A model generated the notes under the pieces. That model was not told where the DNA came from. It saw only the letters and a program-made list of their open reading frames with translations, and did no database searches. From Phorcus lineatus (lineage: Eukaryota > Mollusca > Gastropoda > Trochida > Trochidae), in the NCBI GenBank assembly GCA_921293015.1, contig OV121091.1, forward strand, positions 40,408,839-40,472,838: a stretch of DNA of 64,000 bases. Reading direction: 5' to 3'. Positions 12,451 through 22,400 of the stretch are shown here, one piece after another (within the stretch, counting starts at the first letter, position 1; each line of letters starts with the position of its first letter). The translations under genes and the position numbers were made by a program.

Positions 12451-13235
12451 CATCCACTCGTATTTCAAGTTCACTGTAAGACTATACCATTTTACTTTGA
12501 AGAAAAGTCCTGATTTAAAATACTAACGCAAACTTGAAACAGAAATGCATCCATTCGTGTTTCAAGCTGATTGTTAGAGAATCACACTTCCTTGTAGGAC
12601 TTCCTTTATTTCCCAAACTTGTGGAATGGGAAATACAAACAAAACTGCATCCATTTGTGTTACAATTTCCTATCAAATAAGTGCATCGATATCTTACACT
12701 GTAGACAGATAAAATATTTTGCACTTATGAGATAGGTTACATATGTAGCAGTGTTCAATTTTTGTTTCAAGGTATTTGCATTACAAAATTGTAATTCATA
12801 ATGGTTTGGATTTTGGGTTGATTCCATGATTAGCCACCAATGTTGAAAGAATTTAGTTATAACCTTCAACTTGGAAAAGGATATATCACATTGTATTTCA
12901 AACCTTTTACGTAAAGCAACATGATTAATTGTCATTGTGTACTCCTGTGATTTGAAGTTATATAGATAACGATGAACAAACTGTTCAATTCTATTCAATA
13001 AATGCTGCTTAAATAAGAATCACTTTTCTGTATGATTAGAATTTATACTTTATATCATCATTAACTTGTAAAGCTCATCAAAACATTTAAAAAAATTGAA
13101 ATAAATCATTTTTTATGAAAGTCTTAAAAACTTATGATTACCTAAGAATTGAAAACAACAGATTACGAACAATAATGATTTAGTAATAGAATATTTCATT
13201 TCATATACACACCTAATCAAACGATACGCATTAAA

Positions 13236-14364
13236 AGGTATATGAATATAAACTAATGACATATTGATAAAATCATAACCTGTGAATATGTTTCATCGCC
13301 AGTAACTTTTATGTCTTTCATACTAAAATGCGATATAAGTTGTTTGGAAACATCATTAGCACTTCTCAAATCAACATATTTTCAATGATTTGAAATTGTT
13401 AACAGAACAGAACAAACGTCGATGTTTTACCATCATGTCATTTGTATTTATCAACATTATCAAACAACATTAGCATGATGATTTTTGTTAACATTGATTT
13501 AATGTCACTTGATAGAACTAAAGTAAATAAACTGCATATGCCACTTGCTTTCTTTCTTGAAGTTCTCATTTAGTTAATCATGAGGACGCTTCGAAGATTT
13601 GAGACAGTTGAACAGTTGAGCAGTTACAAACTACCAGTCTATTTGATGTAACATCAATGATGAAGTTAGCCTGATGCATCTTTTGCGTTTCATATTGTCA
13701 GACTTGGTTTCACTTGTGGGGTAACAGAAAATCCGAAAAGCAAAGCTCTTCCCTTCCCAATTAAACAGTATCAATTGTGTTCTGCAACCACCTCAGTCGG
13801 TTGACACATTCCAAATTATAGTGCAACAACTGACAATAAGTTGATTTTTACGGCACTTTTGTCTCTTTTATGATGTGCCGTGAACACTTTGTAGTGTTTT
13901 CCTCGAACATCGTCAACGCTTAGTACACATCACACACCATTCGTCTAAATCACTGTCTCTATTATGTCTCCTCCAGCATGGGAAACGCAGCAAAATGAAT
14001 GTCTGGATACAACAAAACACAGGCAATCTTCATTATATATGAAGATGATGATCATGATGATGAAATCCATCCTTCAGCAAGTTGCAAAGCAGTGTAAATA
14101 AGTAAATCTTGTCAAAAACTTAAGTTGCATGAATATATAAGGAATGAAAGAAATGTAAAAAAACTTACATTAACAACTTCAATATTTGCCTTAGACAAAA
14201 AGTGTACATAATGTAAATTTTACGAAACATCAATAAAAAAGAAAATCTAGAAAAATAGCAATGTTGATAACATTCACATATATATATCACACATATATGT
14301 TTGATTAGGTGTATATACAACTATGACTATTGATTCTAAAAATGCTAAAATACAGATTATAAAC
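13236..14364. other. AT-rich DNA, no supported gene
   Basis: I see no exon-like segments or RNA genes. The phrase GATTAGGTGTATATACA near 14303 is close to the reverse complement of the CACCTAATC motif that ends the segmental duplications at 9.8 and 13.2 kb, so a further inverted fragment of that repeat may be present. Confidence 0.4.
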
Positions 14365-14646
14365 TACGAGGGTAAGTCAAGCTAAGCTCTTATAGTTTGT
14401 AAATTAGGAAGTACATGGTTAAGTCCGAATTTCATGTAAATGGATCATGAAATAAATTGAAATGATGCTAAAAGAATCTTTGTAAAGTAGGACTGAAGAG
14501 TTAAATGTGACAAAACAGTGATTAGGTTTGATAATTAATGGATTTTGAAATTGGCTCAGGAAATTGCATGGTTTAACTACAATCGAGATTCTTTAATTTT
14601 CAAAGTATTGACAGTTGAACTTTAAAAAGTTTGACTTACCCTCGTA
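14365..14646. mobile_element. Short TA-flanked MITE (mariner-like ends)
   Basis: Perfect 14-bp terminal inverted repeats, CGAGGGTAAGTCAA at 14367 and TTGACTTACCCTCG ending at 14644, are bounded by TA dinucleotides at 14365-14366 and 14645-14646. A TA target duplication with CGAGGG ends fits Tc1/mariner-type non-autonomous elements. The 282-bp interior has no coding capacity. It lies just downstream of the Helitron coding frame. Confidence 0.75.
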
Positions 14647-14700
14647 TTATCTCCTTAACATACGACCTAAAACATATGTATGAAGTAAAGTAAAAGGGGA

Positions 14701-14767
14701 CCACCCACTCTATGAAAGTTCCCCTGCACACCTTGAACAATAAGGTGTGCAAATGATCAGTGGGTGG
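14701..14767. repeat. Nested hairpins downstream of the Helitron ORF
   Basis: An inner palindrome has 9-bp arms (GCACACCTT 14726-14734, AAGGTGTGC 14742-14750) and a 7-base loop. It is enclosed by an outer 9-bp pair (CCACCCACT 14701-14709, AGTGGGTGG 14759-14767). It lies 61 bp beyond the stop codon of the replicase. Helitrons carry a hairpin near the 3' terminus, so this may be the element's termination structure. The exact end, expected as CTRR or a Helentron-type terminus, could not be fixed. Confidence 0.5.
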
Positions 14768-14827
14768 ATATTCCACCTCAGGATTTCTGACATTTGTGTG
14801 TCTTGTTGAGACACATTTATGATGTTT

Positions 14828-17800
14828 TTAGAAAAAGATTTCAAGTGCATCATGAAAACTGAAATACGTTGGCAAAACCTCAACCGATGCCTGGCCAATA
14901 CCTCTCACATACACATGATCAGGCAAAGTACCTGCTTCTGTGGTGGCACATCTTGCAATTTGTGTGAAATTGTGCGATTCCATTAACCTTTGGATGGAGG
15001 AACTTTTGAGGGCATTTTCATTAAAATCTCCCATAATGATTGCCTTGTCACTGTATTCACCAATTTCATCAAGTAAAGCTTTTAGCTGGTTCTTGAAAAG
15101 GGTCAGTTTGTATGTTTGTGGTCTGTACACAACAGTAACAGTTGTTGTATGTTCTGGGATGAAAAGTGTCAAGTATTCAAGGTTTGTACAATGAACATGT
15201 GGAAACTCACAATATTTTTTGCAGAAAACTCCTACACCACCATGGGACTGACTTTTGAGATTTGCAAACACGGCTCTTGATTCATCATATGACTGTGATC
15301 TTTGTTTGTGCGTGAACATGAATCCATCAAGAACTGGATGTTGAACATCTGAGAGCCAAGTTTCTGTGAGAAATATGAAGTCTGCAGAATGAAAGCGTTT
15401 ATCACGTCTCAAATTGTCAATGTGGCAAGGCAAACCCTCAACATTTTGAAGTACAAGGTGACACATGTGGTCACGGGTTTCATTTGGAGCTGGCAGACAA
15501 TACTGAGGCATGTTTGATATGGCTTCTGACACATCACTGCTACAAAAAATTGCTTTTGGGTCAAAGTCTTTGAGAATGAGTCCCTGTAACGATGTTACAC
15601 GAGAAAGCGCAACATATGCTTGTCCTGGAGCAAATATGTTCTTCAGAGAAACAACTGCTTGCTTTACTGTCAAGCCTTGCACTTTGTGAATGGTACAGGC
15701 CCATGCCAATTTTAATGGAAATTGACGCTTCATTTTCTTTGAATATGCATTCTTTTCATCATGACGACAAATGGGAGTGCTGTTTAATGGAATGCCTGCA
15801 GGAAGTCTCTTTCCTCTGCGCAGTCTTTTACCAACTTCATTGTTATCAAAGACAACATACACAACAGTAGCTTTTCCTTGTTCAGTTGCAATGTGCGAAA
15901 CTTTGCCAAAAGCGCCATTCACTAAGCCGTCAGAAGTGTCAATATTCTGTGTAAGGAGGACTCGAGCATCAATTCCGATATTTTGAGATGAAGATGAAAT
16001 CCTTTCAAACTCTCCAGTTCTCAGATTCTTTCCAAATTCCTCTATGTCAATTTGAAAAATGTCAGTGCACATTTTCTGAAGCATATCTTGATTATACTTG
16101 TCAACTTCATCATTTTTTGACAATATGTGTAGACAATTAGGGGTTTCTCCTGTCACGCGACTGGCAAGTAAATCAAGATCATCAGTTGCAATACTGATTT
16201 CATCATCATCTCTGTTCACCTTTGGTGTTTTCCTGAGTCTGTTTAGCAAAGCTGCAAATTCTGAGTCTCTTTGTCTCATTATTTCTGTCAATTCTACCAC
16301 AGAGAAACAGTCATTCCACAGATCATATCCGAGAACTGGCTTGTACAGTGGTGTGCCCTTTACTGGTGGCAGCTGATAAAAATCTCCAACAGCAAGAATA
16401 GAGACATTGCCAAAAGGGAAATCCTTCTGTTTGATTTGTTTCAATCTTCCATGGACATACGACATCAACTTCTGGTGGACCATTGAAATCTCATCAATGA
16501 TAAGAATCTGAACCCCTCCACATTTCGATCGCAGTGTATTCAAAGTATCTTCACACAGATATTGATATTGATTTGGAACTGCAATACCAATAGACAATCC
16601 TGAATGAATAGTGGAACCTTTGATGTTGAATGCAGCATTTGCAGTGGGTGCCATCAACAGAACTGATGTGTCGTCAGGGCGATCCAAAATTGGAGCAAGT
16701 AAACGTGTAGCTTCATAGTAAATAGCTTTCACCAAATGGGATTTTCCAGTGCCTGCTCCACCAGTCAAGAATACATGAAAAGGTTCAGGATCTTTGCCAT
16801 TTCGCTTGTCAAGACACCATTGTCTAAGACTGTAGAATACCTCTTTCTGTTTTTCGTTCAAGGATTTCAAGATTGCTTGTGCTTCTTCCTTGGAAACATT
16901 TGTTTGAAGTGCTTCTGCTCGTGAAACACGTTCTTCGTGAGGAAGCAAATCTGGTATGTTCTGGTCATCATCTGTTTCATTCAAATCAAAAGGTTGATCA
17001 TTACTTCTGAGCTCTTGACATTCAAGTCTATCAACCTCAGCTTGTGGACATATCTGTGACCAGGCATCTTCAAGATTACCAGAAGTTTCAAGCATGTCCT
17101 GTGCAAGTTGCATGTCTGAAGCATTCATGTCAAATACCTGTCTGTTTCTTTCTACAATTGACGTGATAGATTCTAAATTGCCTGAAGCTGTTGCAATTGC
17201 TCCATTATTGTAGAAATGTTCATACGTATGAAACTGTTGTGGTAACAGTTCAGTATCACTTCTGTGGGGAAGAAACAATTCAAGACTTGTTTGAAAGTAC
17301 TTTTCTGGATCTTTTTCCTTTGAAAATCTGGCATATCTGACAACTGCTGGATCAGTGTTTGTTCTTTTCTTGACATGCCCAAGATTGTTCTGTAAGGCAA
17401 TGACAGGTGTGCGTCGATTTTCATCAGCCACATTGGAGACTTCAGATTTTGAGAGGAATCTGTACTCAGATACAAATGTGGCTTGGCACATGTCATGAAA
17501 CTCAGGTGTGTCAGGTCTGGCTCTGTATTTGTCAACAGTACTGGGTAACCATATGTCATCTTGATCTATTTCTCCTTTGGCTAACTTTGCTCTCAGTTGT
17601 TTGAGAGGCATACTCATTCTGATTCGATTGACAGTTGGGATGAATTCAACCTTTCTTGAACAACCTTTGAGATCAAGTGTGCATACTCGGAAAATTGCCT
17701 CTTGTGCACTCACTTCACGACTGTTCAAGTACTTTGTGCCAATCTTTCTCATTGCATTTTTGGCATCTACATTTCCTTCTTTCCTCACTTCATTCTGTGC

Positions 17801-20800
17801 CCGCTCAAGTAGCAAACCCATTTCTTTTTCAGCTTTTGATATATATGACACAATGTAAACAACGCATGAGTATGCATCAACTACAAATTGAATGTCCATG
17901 TTTGCACCCCAACAGCGCAAGAGATCAGGATTGTACTGATTTACCCACACATCTGATGAGTTTCTCTTAAGGACAACACTGGTCTTTTTTGAAAGAGTTT
18001 TTGATGCATTTTCGTAGATCTCTTGGGAAATACCAACGTGTCTGAACACCTCTTCAACGGTATGAAAACTGAGATTTTCATTCTGCAAGGCTTGCCATAT
18101 TTTGCCAAGGATTTCTCTAGCTTGATCCTTAGTCATGATTTGACTATTTTTGTCAATTGCCTCTTGTAATTTCTCATCAAAAACTCTGCGTTCATCTTCA
18201 GTCATTGTGTCATAGTCAGCAACTGGAACTTCAACAGTCTTAGTTTCTGAACGACAAACAAAGGTTTTCTGAGAAGGAGGACGTGGGAAATTGAAACGAC
18301 ATTCCTTTCCATTCTTTTTGCAAGTTTTTGAATGTCTCTTACTGTGTCTCTGTACATTGGTAACAATCTCGTGCAATTCAGAGTCATCATCCTGGTTAGG
18401 CAAGTCACAGGAAACATAGTTGTTAACAAAGTCAACTACTTCATCATCAGTGTTTTCATCTATCTTTGGAGCATTATCAACCCAAAACAAGCAATGAACA
18501 TGCGGTGAACCACGCTGTTGGAATTCAACTCGGAAGAAATAGTCCTTGATTTGGCCAATAGGTTGTGCAGGAGACATGATAACTTCTCTCAAAAATGAGT
18601 GAAACCTTTGATCAAACATCCTAGCAGTTGTGACAGGATTCTTTCTCAAAATTGCACATTTTTCATTCCAATCGAGTTCATCTGCCTTACGTGGATCTCC
18701 ATCTTCCCTTAAAATGCTCTCAATTATTTCAGGCCATCTCGTTTCAGCAGATGAGAAGGAGCAAAACCATGTTGGGATGCCAAGCTGGCGAATCATGGCA
18801 AAGAGATCTTTTTGTGCAGCTGCCCAGTAAGGGGGAGTTCCTCGTATCGGCGTCAAGAATTTGTATCCTTCATCACTTTTCAGGAGATTTTGCAATGACT
18901 CATTATCACTCAGTGTGTCAGCATTAATTTGTGGTCTACAGCAATCACCTGCGCCTTTGCGTAGAGCAATAGATGCTTTTGAGATCACCTGCTCAAGTTC
19001 AGATCTGTACTGAGCATGGAAAATGTAGGGAATGCTCTGTGCACATCTTGTATCAGCATTCATTAGTCTACAGTGCAGGTAACGAGACAGAGTCAGTTTC
19101 TCCTCACGGTTGTCATGATAGATTGGACTACCTTTTGGGAATAGACATGGAAAGGCTTTGGCTTCATCATCATTGTCTTGAAGCATTCGAGTTGGAGTAT
19201 TTCCTTCAGCTGGTGCTATACTCGTTATTTGATCAAAATGTTGATCAAGTATTTCCTGACCAATGTCAATGGGTTGTAAGCATGTATCTAACAGCATACC
19301 ATGATTGTCAGATTCTTCACGAGTCAAATCAACATTTTCAGCATTTTCATCAGCAACGTCCATTTCACATTGGTCATCACTTTCATGAACGGTTTCTTCT
19401 TCATCAATTGTTGGAAGTGGATTATTCCAATTTTCATTCAAATTGACATCTCTGTAGTATCTGTTGTTAGCATGGAGATAGTTAAGGGCTTTAAAGACCT
19501 TGGTTTTGTTCACATATTGGTTCTTGTAATGTCCTTTGTAAGTCAGTTTCCTTTTAAGTTTCACCTGAACAAGCTGATCTTCTGAGTCAGTTCTCGGTAA
19601 TGCATTCACTGTTTGGACAATGTTTGATGGAACACTGACAACAGGCCCATGTACTGAGTTTTGTGCACCCTTTGGAAGAGGAACGAGTTTCATAAATGGA
19701 ATGTGCAATGATACCAGATGTTCCTCAAGTTCATTCAGAGTTTCAAGTTCTGGAGGAATTGGTTGTAACTGAAGATTGTTTACAACTGCTTCACCTGGCA
19801 TTTTTCCTCGTGAGACTTTTTGATGGCATGAGTGGCAAATCCACAGTTTTGATGATGATTCATTTGATAGGGTACAAGTTTCCTGACAATCTTCAGAACA
19901 CGTATGCAAATATGTTTCAGTGATGCACTTGTCAGCAACTAATGAAGCCTGCTCACTTTTAGCCATATAGTAATCTTTCTTACACTGAATCACCTGTTTA
20001 CGAAACAGTTTTCTTTGGCAAACAGCACAGACATAGTCAGGACCTTCTTTTACCGTTAATCTGAATGCTTCAGTAACATGTTGAATACTTTGTTGTTGCC
20101 TTTTCTTCGAAAGTCTTTTGTTTTTAACTGAGGCCTTAAACTTTACTCTTAGTTCAGGATTGGTAGCATACTTGTCAATACCAGTAGATTTCACAGCTTC
20201 TCGATGCTCAGCATTTGTAGCATATTTGTCAATACTGGCAGATTTTACAGCTTCACGGTGCTCTGCATTTGTTGCATATTTGTCAATGCTGGCCGATTTT
20301 ACAGCGTTACGGTGCTCCGCATTTGTTGCATATTTGTCAATGCTGGCAGATTTTACAGTGTCACGGTGTTCTGCATTTGTTGCATATTTGTCAATGCTGG
20401 CAGATTTTACAGCGTCACAGTGCTCTGCATTTCTTGCATATTTGTCAATGCTGGCAGATTTTACAGTGTCACGGTGCTGTGCATTTGTTGCATATTTGTT
20501 AATGCTGGCAGATTTTACAGCGTCACGGTGCTCTGCATTTGTTGCATATTTGTCAATGCTGGCAGATTTTACAGTGTCACGGTGCTCTGCATTTGTTGCA
20601 TATTTGTCTATGCTGGCAGATTTTACAGCGTCACGGTGCTGTGCATTCTTTGCATATTTGTCCATGCTGGCAGATTTTAAAGCCTCTCTGTGACAAATGT
20701 CCATTGCATATTTCAGTTTGCTTCCTGCTTTCTTACGCTTTCTATATTCAGCATCTTCATGATATCTGTTCATTTTTGTTACAGATGGTCTTTCTTCATG

Positions 20801-22387
20801 TTCTACAGTGTCAGAGAAAGTTTTCTCAGCTCTGCACATCCTCAAAGAAGTTTTTCTTTGCTTTTGCCTTTTTTCATATGACAGTTTTTGTTTGCGTTTT
20901 CTATCAACAGCTTTCGTCGGTATTGTATCAAGCTCTTGTTCTAGTGAATCTGTGCATGAGTCAGTATTCTCACTGGTCAATTCATTCGGCATCACAAATC
21001 TTTCATGTGAAGGAATGGTTGTAACAGTGACTGGAGTAACTTCAAACTGAGAGTCTACATGTGAATTCATGGACTGGGCTAGACGCATACAGTGACCATG
21101 TACCTGTTCCAAAGTGTTGTAATGTGCTATAATACATGTACCATTGACTGAGAGTTCACCAGCTTGATTTCGCGAATGTGAATCAAACACATGAAATGTG
21201 TCATTACTGGAAAGAATTGCAAATGTGGATTCACAAAATGTAACAAATGCATAATTGTGAGTCTGAAAAGATTTCCGGATGGCAAGTTGTAAGGACATGC
21301 TTGCATTGGTATCACTTTCATTTTCAGTGCTCAAGAGGCCAAAAAGAGTAGGACTTAACCTCAAATGAAATATGTTTCCATTGATCTCAACATTTTCTGG
21401 TAGCTCTTCAACATTCAAGTATGCATTGTTGATTGAAGCAAACTGCTGCAAAGATGAGTACAATTCGTTTCCATGAAACATGATTGAATTCAAGTCAATT
21501 GTCGACCAGTTAGTTACATTTGTCACTTTTGAATGCACCATTGATGCCAAACTCATAGTCACACACTGTCGGCCTGCATTTTGACCAAACACGGCATTTC
21601 CTTGGTGGAAAGAGGCATGTGTGACAGGGAAATTAGAATTGGTTGTAGTCATACATTCAGTAAGAGATCTAGAAGTACATGGTTGAGATTGGTCTTTCAT
21701 AACTGTATACAATTGCTGCAAAGGATTACTTTGTTGAGGTGTTAATTCAAATTCCATTGTGTTAGACAATACAGTTTCAGTGTTCCAATTATCATCACCC
21801 ATAATTGTTTGCACTTGTTGCCTACTATCAATTTGGTCAAGACTGTTTTTAAATTGAATGAGGTCAGCCCTCTCTGTTTCAGATGTGCATTCAAACTGTT
21901 TGCCATTCAAGGATTGAAAGTGGTTGCCAATCAAGGATTCAAACTGGTTGCCAATCAAGGGTTCAAACTGGTTGCCAATCACGGATTCAATTTGGGTGTC
22001 AGAATTGTGTTCTTTGCTCATGTCATTTAAGGGCAACCTGCGAGCAATAACAGGTTGTCCGGGATCTTTGCTCATGTCATTTGAAGACAACCTGCGAGCA
22101 ATAACAGGCTGTCCCGAATCTTTGCTCATGTCATTTGAGGACAACCTGCGAGCAATAACAGGCTGTCCCGAATCTTTGCTCATGTCATTTGAGGACAACC
22201 TGCGAGCAATAACAGGCTGTCCCGGATCTTTGCTCGTATCATTTGAGGACAACCTGCGAGCAATAACAGGCTGTCCCGAGTTCAAGCTGCTGTTTTTAAC
22301 GAGGACAGCTTCCTCTGTTGAAGTCTTCTTATGGGCTGCCCCCTTCCGCCAGTTCTTCTTTTTCGCCATCTGGAAACAATTTGACAT
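14828..22387 (-). CDS. Helitron replicase: protease-like, HUH Rep, PIF1-like helicase, endonuclease
   Basis: A 2519-codon frame. In order: five 18-residue N-terminal repeats (about 38-125); a cysteine-protease-like domain with GRQC at Cys275 and FDSHS with Asp402/His404, in the style of the OTU/C76-like domains found in Helitrons; about ten 18-residue basic repeats (DKYATNAEHRDAVKSAS, about 565-745); a Cys-rich segment (CAVC, CHSC) followed by a DUF6570-like region (about 780-920); the Rep domain with HUH (His1296, His1298, in QQRGSPHVHCLFW) and candidate tyrosines in VVYIVSYISK near 1510; an SF1B PIF1-like helicase with Walker A GGAGTGKS (Lys1882), IIDEISM, GDFYQLPPV and YVALSRV; and a C-terminal EEP endonuclease from about 2310 (QNVEGL, TETWL, GDFNEN, FSFHD). 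It should cut and unwind DNA for rolling-circle transposition. Start: the first ATG is used here; Met7 (MAKKKNWRKG) is an equally good start. Domain names are from motif recognition, not a profile search. Confidence 0.9.
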   Translation of the reverse strand: MSNCFQMAKKKNWRKGAAHKKTSTEEAVLVKNSSLNSGQPVIARRLSSNDTSKDPGQPVIARRLSSNDMSKDSGQPVIARRLSSNDMSKDSGQPVIARRLSSNDMSKDPGQPVIARRLPLNDMSKEHNSDTQIESVIGNQFEPLIGNQFESLIGNHFQSLNGKQFECTSETERADLIQFKNSLDQIDSRQQVQTIMGDDNWNTETVLSNTMEFELTPQQSNPLQQLYTVMKDQSQPCTSRSLTECMTTTNSNFPVTHASFHQGNAVFGQNAGRQCVTMSLASMVHSKVTNVTNWSTIDLNSIMFHGNELYSSLQQFASINNAYLNVEELPENVEINGNIFHLRLSPTLFGLLSTENESDTNASMSLQLAIRKSFQTHNYAFVTFCESTFAILSSNDTFHVFDSHSRNQAGELSVNGTCIIAHYNTLEQVHGHCMRLAQSMNSHVDSQFEVTPVTVTTIPSHERFVMPNELTSENTDSCTDSLEQELDTIPTKAVDRKRKQKLSYEKRQKQRKTSLRMCRAEKTFSDTVEHEERPSVTKMNRYHEDAEYRKRKKAGSKLKYAMDICHREALKSASMDKYAKNAQHRDAVKSASIDKYATNAEHRDTVKSASIDKYATNAEHRDAVKSASINKYATNAQHRDTVKSASIDKYARNAEHCDAVKSASIDKYATNAEHRDTVKSASIDKYATNAEHRNAVKSASIDKYATNAEHREAVKSASIDKYATNAEHREAVKSTGIDKYATNPELRVKFKASVKNKRLSKKRQQQSIQHVTEAFRLTVKEGPDYVCAVCQRKLFRKQVIQCKKDYYMAKSEQASLVADKCITETYLHTCSEDCQETCTLSNESSSKLWICHSCHQKVSRGKMPGEAVVNNLQLQPIPPELETLNELEEHLVSLHIPFMKLVPLPKGAQNSVHGPVVSVPSNIVQTVNALPRTDSEDQLVQVKLKRKLTYKGHYKNQYVNKTKVFKALNYLHANNRYYRDVNLNENWNNPLPTIDEEETVHESDDQCEMDVADENAENVDLTREESDNHGMLLDTCLQPIDIGQEILDQHFDQITSIAPAEGNTPTRMLQDNDDEAKAFPCLFPKGSPIYHDNREEKLTLSRYLHCRLMNADTRCAQSIPYIFHAQYRSELEQVISKASIALRKGAGDCCRPQINADTLSDNESLQNLLKSDEGYKFLTPIRGTPPYWAAAQKDLFAMIRQLGIPTWFCSFSSAETRWPEIIESILREDGDPRKADELDWNEKCAILRKNPVTTARMFDQRFHSFLREVIMSPAQPIGQIKDYFFRVEFQQRGSPHVHCLFWVDNAPKIDENTDDEVVDFVNNYVSCDLPNQDDDSELHEIVTNVQRHSKRHSKTCKKNGKECRFNFPRPPSQKTFVCRSETKTVEVPVADYDTMTEDERRVFDEKLQEAIDKNSQIMTKDQAREILGKIWQALQNENLSFHTVEEVFRHVGISQEIYENASKTLSKKTSVVLKRNSSDVWVNQYNPDLLRCWGANMDIQFVVDAYSCVVYIVSYISKAEKEMGLLLERAQNEVRKEGNVDAKNAMRKIGTKYLNSREVSAQEAIFRVCTLDLKGCSRKVEFIPTVNRIRMSMPLKQLRAKLAKGEIDQDDIWLPSTVDKYRARPDTPEFHDMCQATFVSEYRFLSKSEVSNVADENRRTPVIALQNNLGHVKKRTNTDPAVVRYARFSKEKDPEKYFQTSLELFLPHRSDTELLPQQFHTYEHFYNNGAIATASGNLESITSIVERNRQVFDMNASDMQLAQDMLETSGNLEDAWSQICPQAEVDRLECQELRSNDQPFDLNETDDDQNIPDLLPHEERVSRAEALQTNVSKEEAQAILKSLNEKQKEVFYSLRQWCLDKRNGKDPEPFHVFLTGGAGTGKSHLVKAIYYEATRLLAPILDRPDDTSVLLMAPTANAAFNIKGSTIHSGLSIGIAVPNQYQYLCEDTLNTLRSKCGGVQILIIDEISMVHQKLMSYVHGRLKQIKQKDFPFGNVSILAVGDFYQLPPVKGTPLYKPVLGYDLWNDCFSVVELTEIMRQRDSEFAALLNRLRKTPKVNRDDDEISIATDDLDLLASRVTGETPNCLHILSKNDEVDKYNQDMLQKMCTDIFQIDIEEFGKNLRTGEFERISSSSQNIGIDARVLLTQNIDTSDGLVNGAFGKVSHIATEQGKATVVYVVFDNNEVGKRLRRGKRLPAGIPLNSTPICRHDEKNAYSKKMKRQFPLKLAWACTIHKVQGLTVKQAVVSLKNIFAPGQAYVALSRVTSLQGLILKDFDPKAIFCSSDVSEAISNMPQYCLPAPNETRDHMCHLVLQNVEGLPCHIDNLRRDKRFHSADFIFLTETWLSDVQHPVLDGFMFTHKQRSQSYDESRAVFANLKSQSHGGVGVFCKKYCEFPHVHCTNLEYLTLFIPEHTTTVTVVYRPQTYKLTLFKNQLKALLDEIGEYSDKAIIMGDFNENALKSSSIQRLMESHNFTQIARCATTEAGTLPDHVYVRGIGQASVEVLPTYFSFHDALEIFF
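20150..20690 (-). repeat. 54-bp coding minisatellite in the Helitron replicase
   Basis: About ten units of 54 bp encode the 18-residue repeat DKYATNAEHR-D/E-A/T-VKSAS-I. Central units differ by only a few bases. The outermost (NPELRVKF at the C-terminal side, DICHREAL at the N-terminal side) are diverged. All units keep frame. The encoded segment is charged and probably helical. Because the unit is a multiple of three, the complementary strand also stays open here for up to 191 codons, which I treat as a shadow. Confidence 0.9.
22000..22290 (-). repeat. Second 54-bp coding minisatellite (N-terminal repeats)
   Basis: Five in-frame copies encode GQPVIARRLSSNDMSKD plus one residue, an 18-residue period. 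The units are almost identical at DNA level, so the expansion is recent. Immediately after come shorter related units around IGNQFE (residues about 136-165, roughly 8-9 residues each). The sequence differs from the internal KSAS repeats although the period is the same. Confidence 0.88.
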
Positions 22388-22400
22388 GATTATCAGTTAA

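Larger units (their letters stand above)
9926..13235 (+). repeat. Tandem segmental duplication, copy B, split by a LINE
   Basis: This is the second copy of the preceding block, in the same orientation. It matches copy A up to ...TTTACAAAG at 10449 and resumes at CATCCACTCGTATTTCAAG at 12451; the interval between is the LINE. Compared with copy A, about 21 bp are missing at the insertion point. Copy B also has an extra stretch near 10205-10270 containing GTCAAGCTAAGCTC, a phrase shared with the MITE at 14.4 kb. The right end near 13235 matches copy A down to the CACCTAATCAAA motif. Confidence 0.75.
14701..22400 (-). mobile_element. Autonomous Helitron/Helentron-type rolling-circle transposon
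   Basis: The span is defined by the 7.56-kb replicase frame on the minus strand plus the hairpins just 3' of it. HUH Rep and PIF1-like helicase are fused in one protein, which is diagnostic of Helitrons; the C-terminal exonuclease/endonuclease/phosphatase-type domain points to the Helentron branch. The true ends are not resolved. Helitrons make no target duplication, so borders need alignment of several copies or an empty site. An open frame this long with no disabling mutation suggests recent or current activity. Confidence 0.8.

Noticed and set aside
14710-14898. 62-codon minus-strand frame overlapping the Helitron 3' end
   Set aside because: It overlaps the replicase C terminus in another frame and the hairpin region, with no protein-like features.
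20118-20693. 191-codon plus-strand open frame with a repeated FVAYLSMLADFTASRCSA motif
   Set aside because: It is the complement of the 54-bp coding repeats in the Helitron replicase. A repeat whose length is a multiple of three keeps both strands open.
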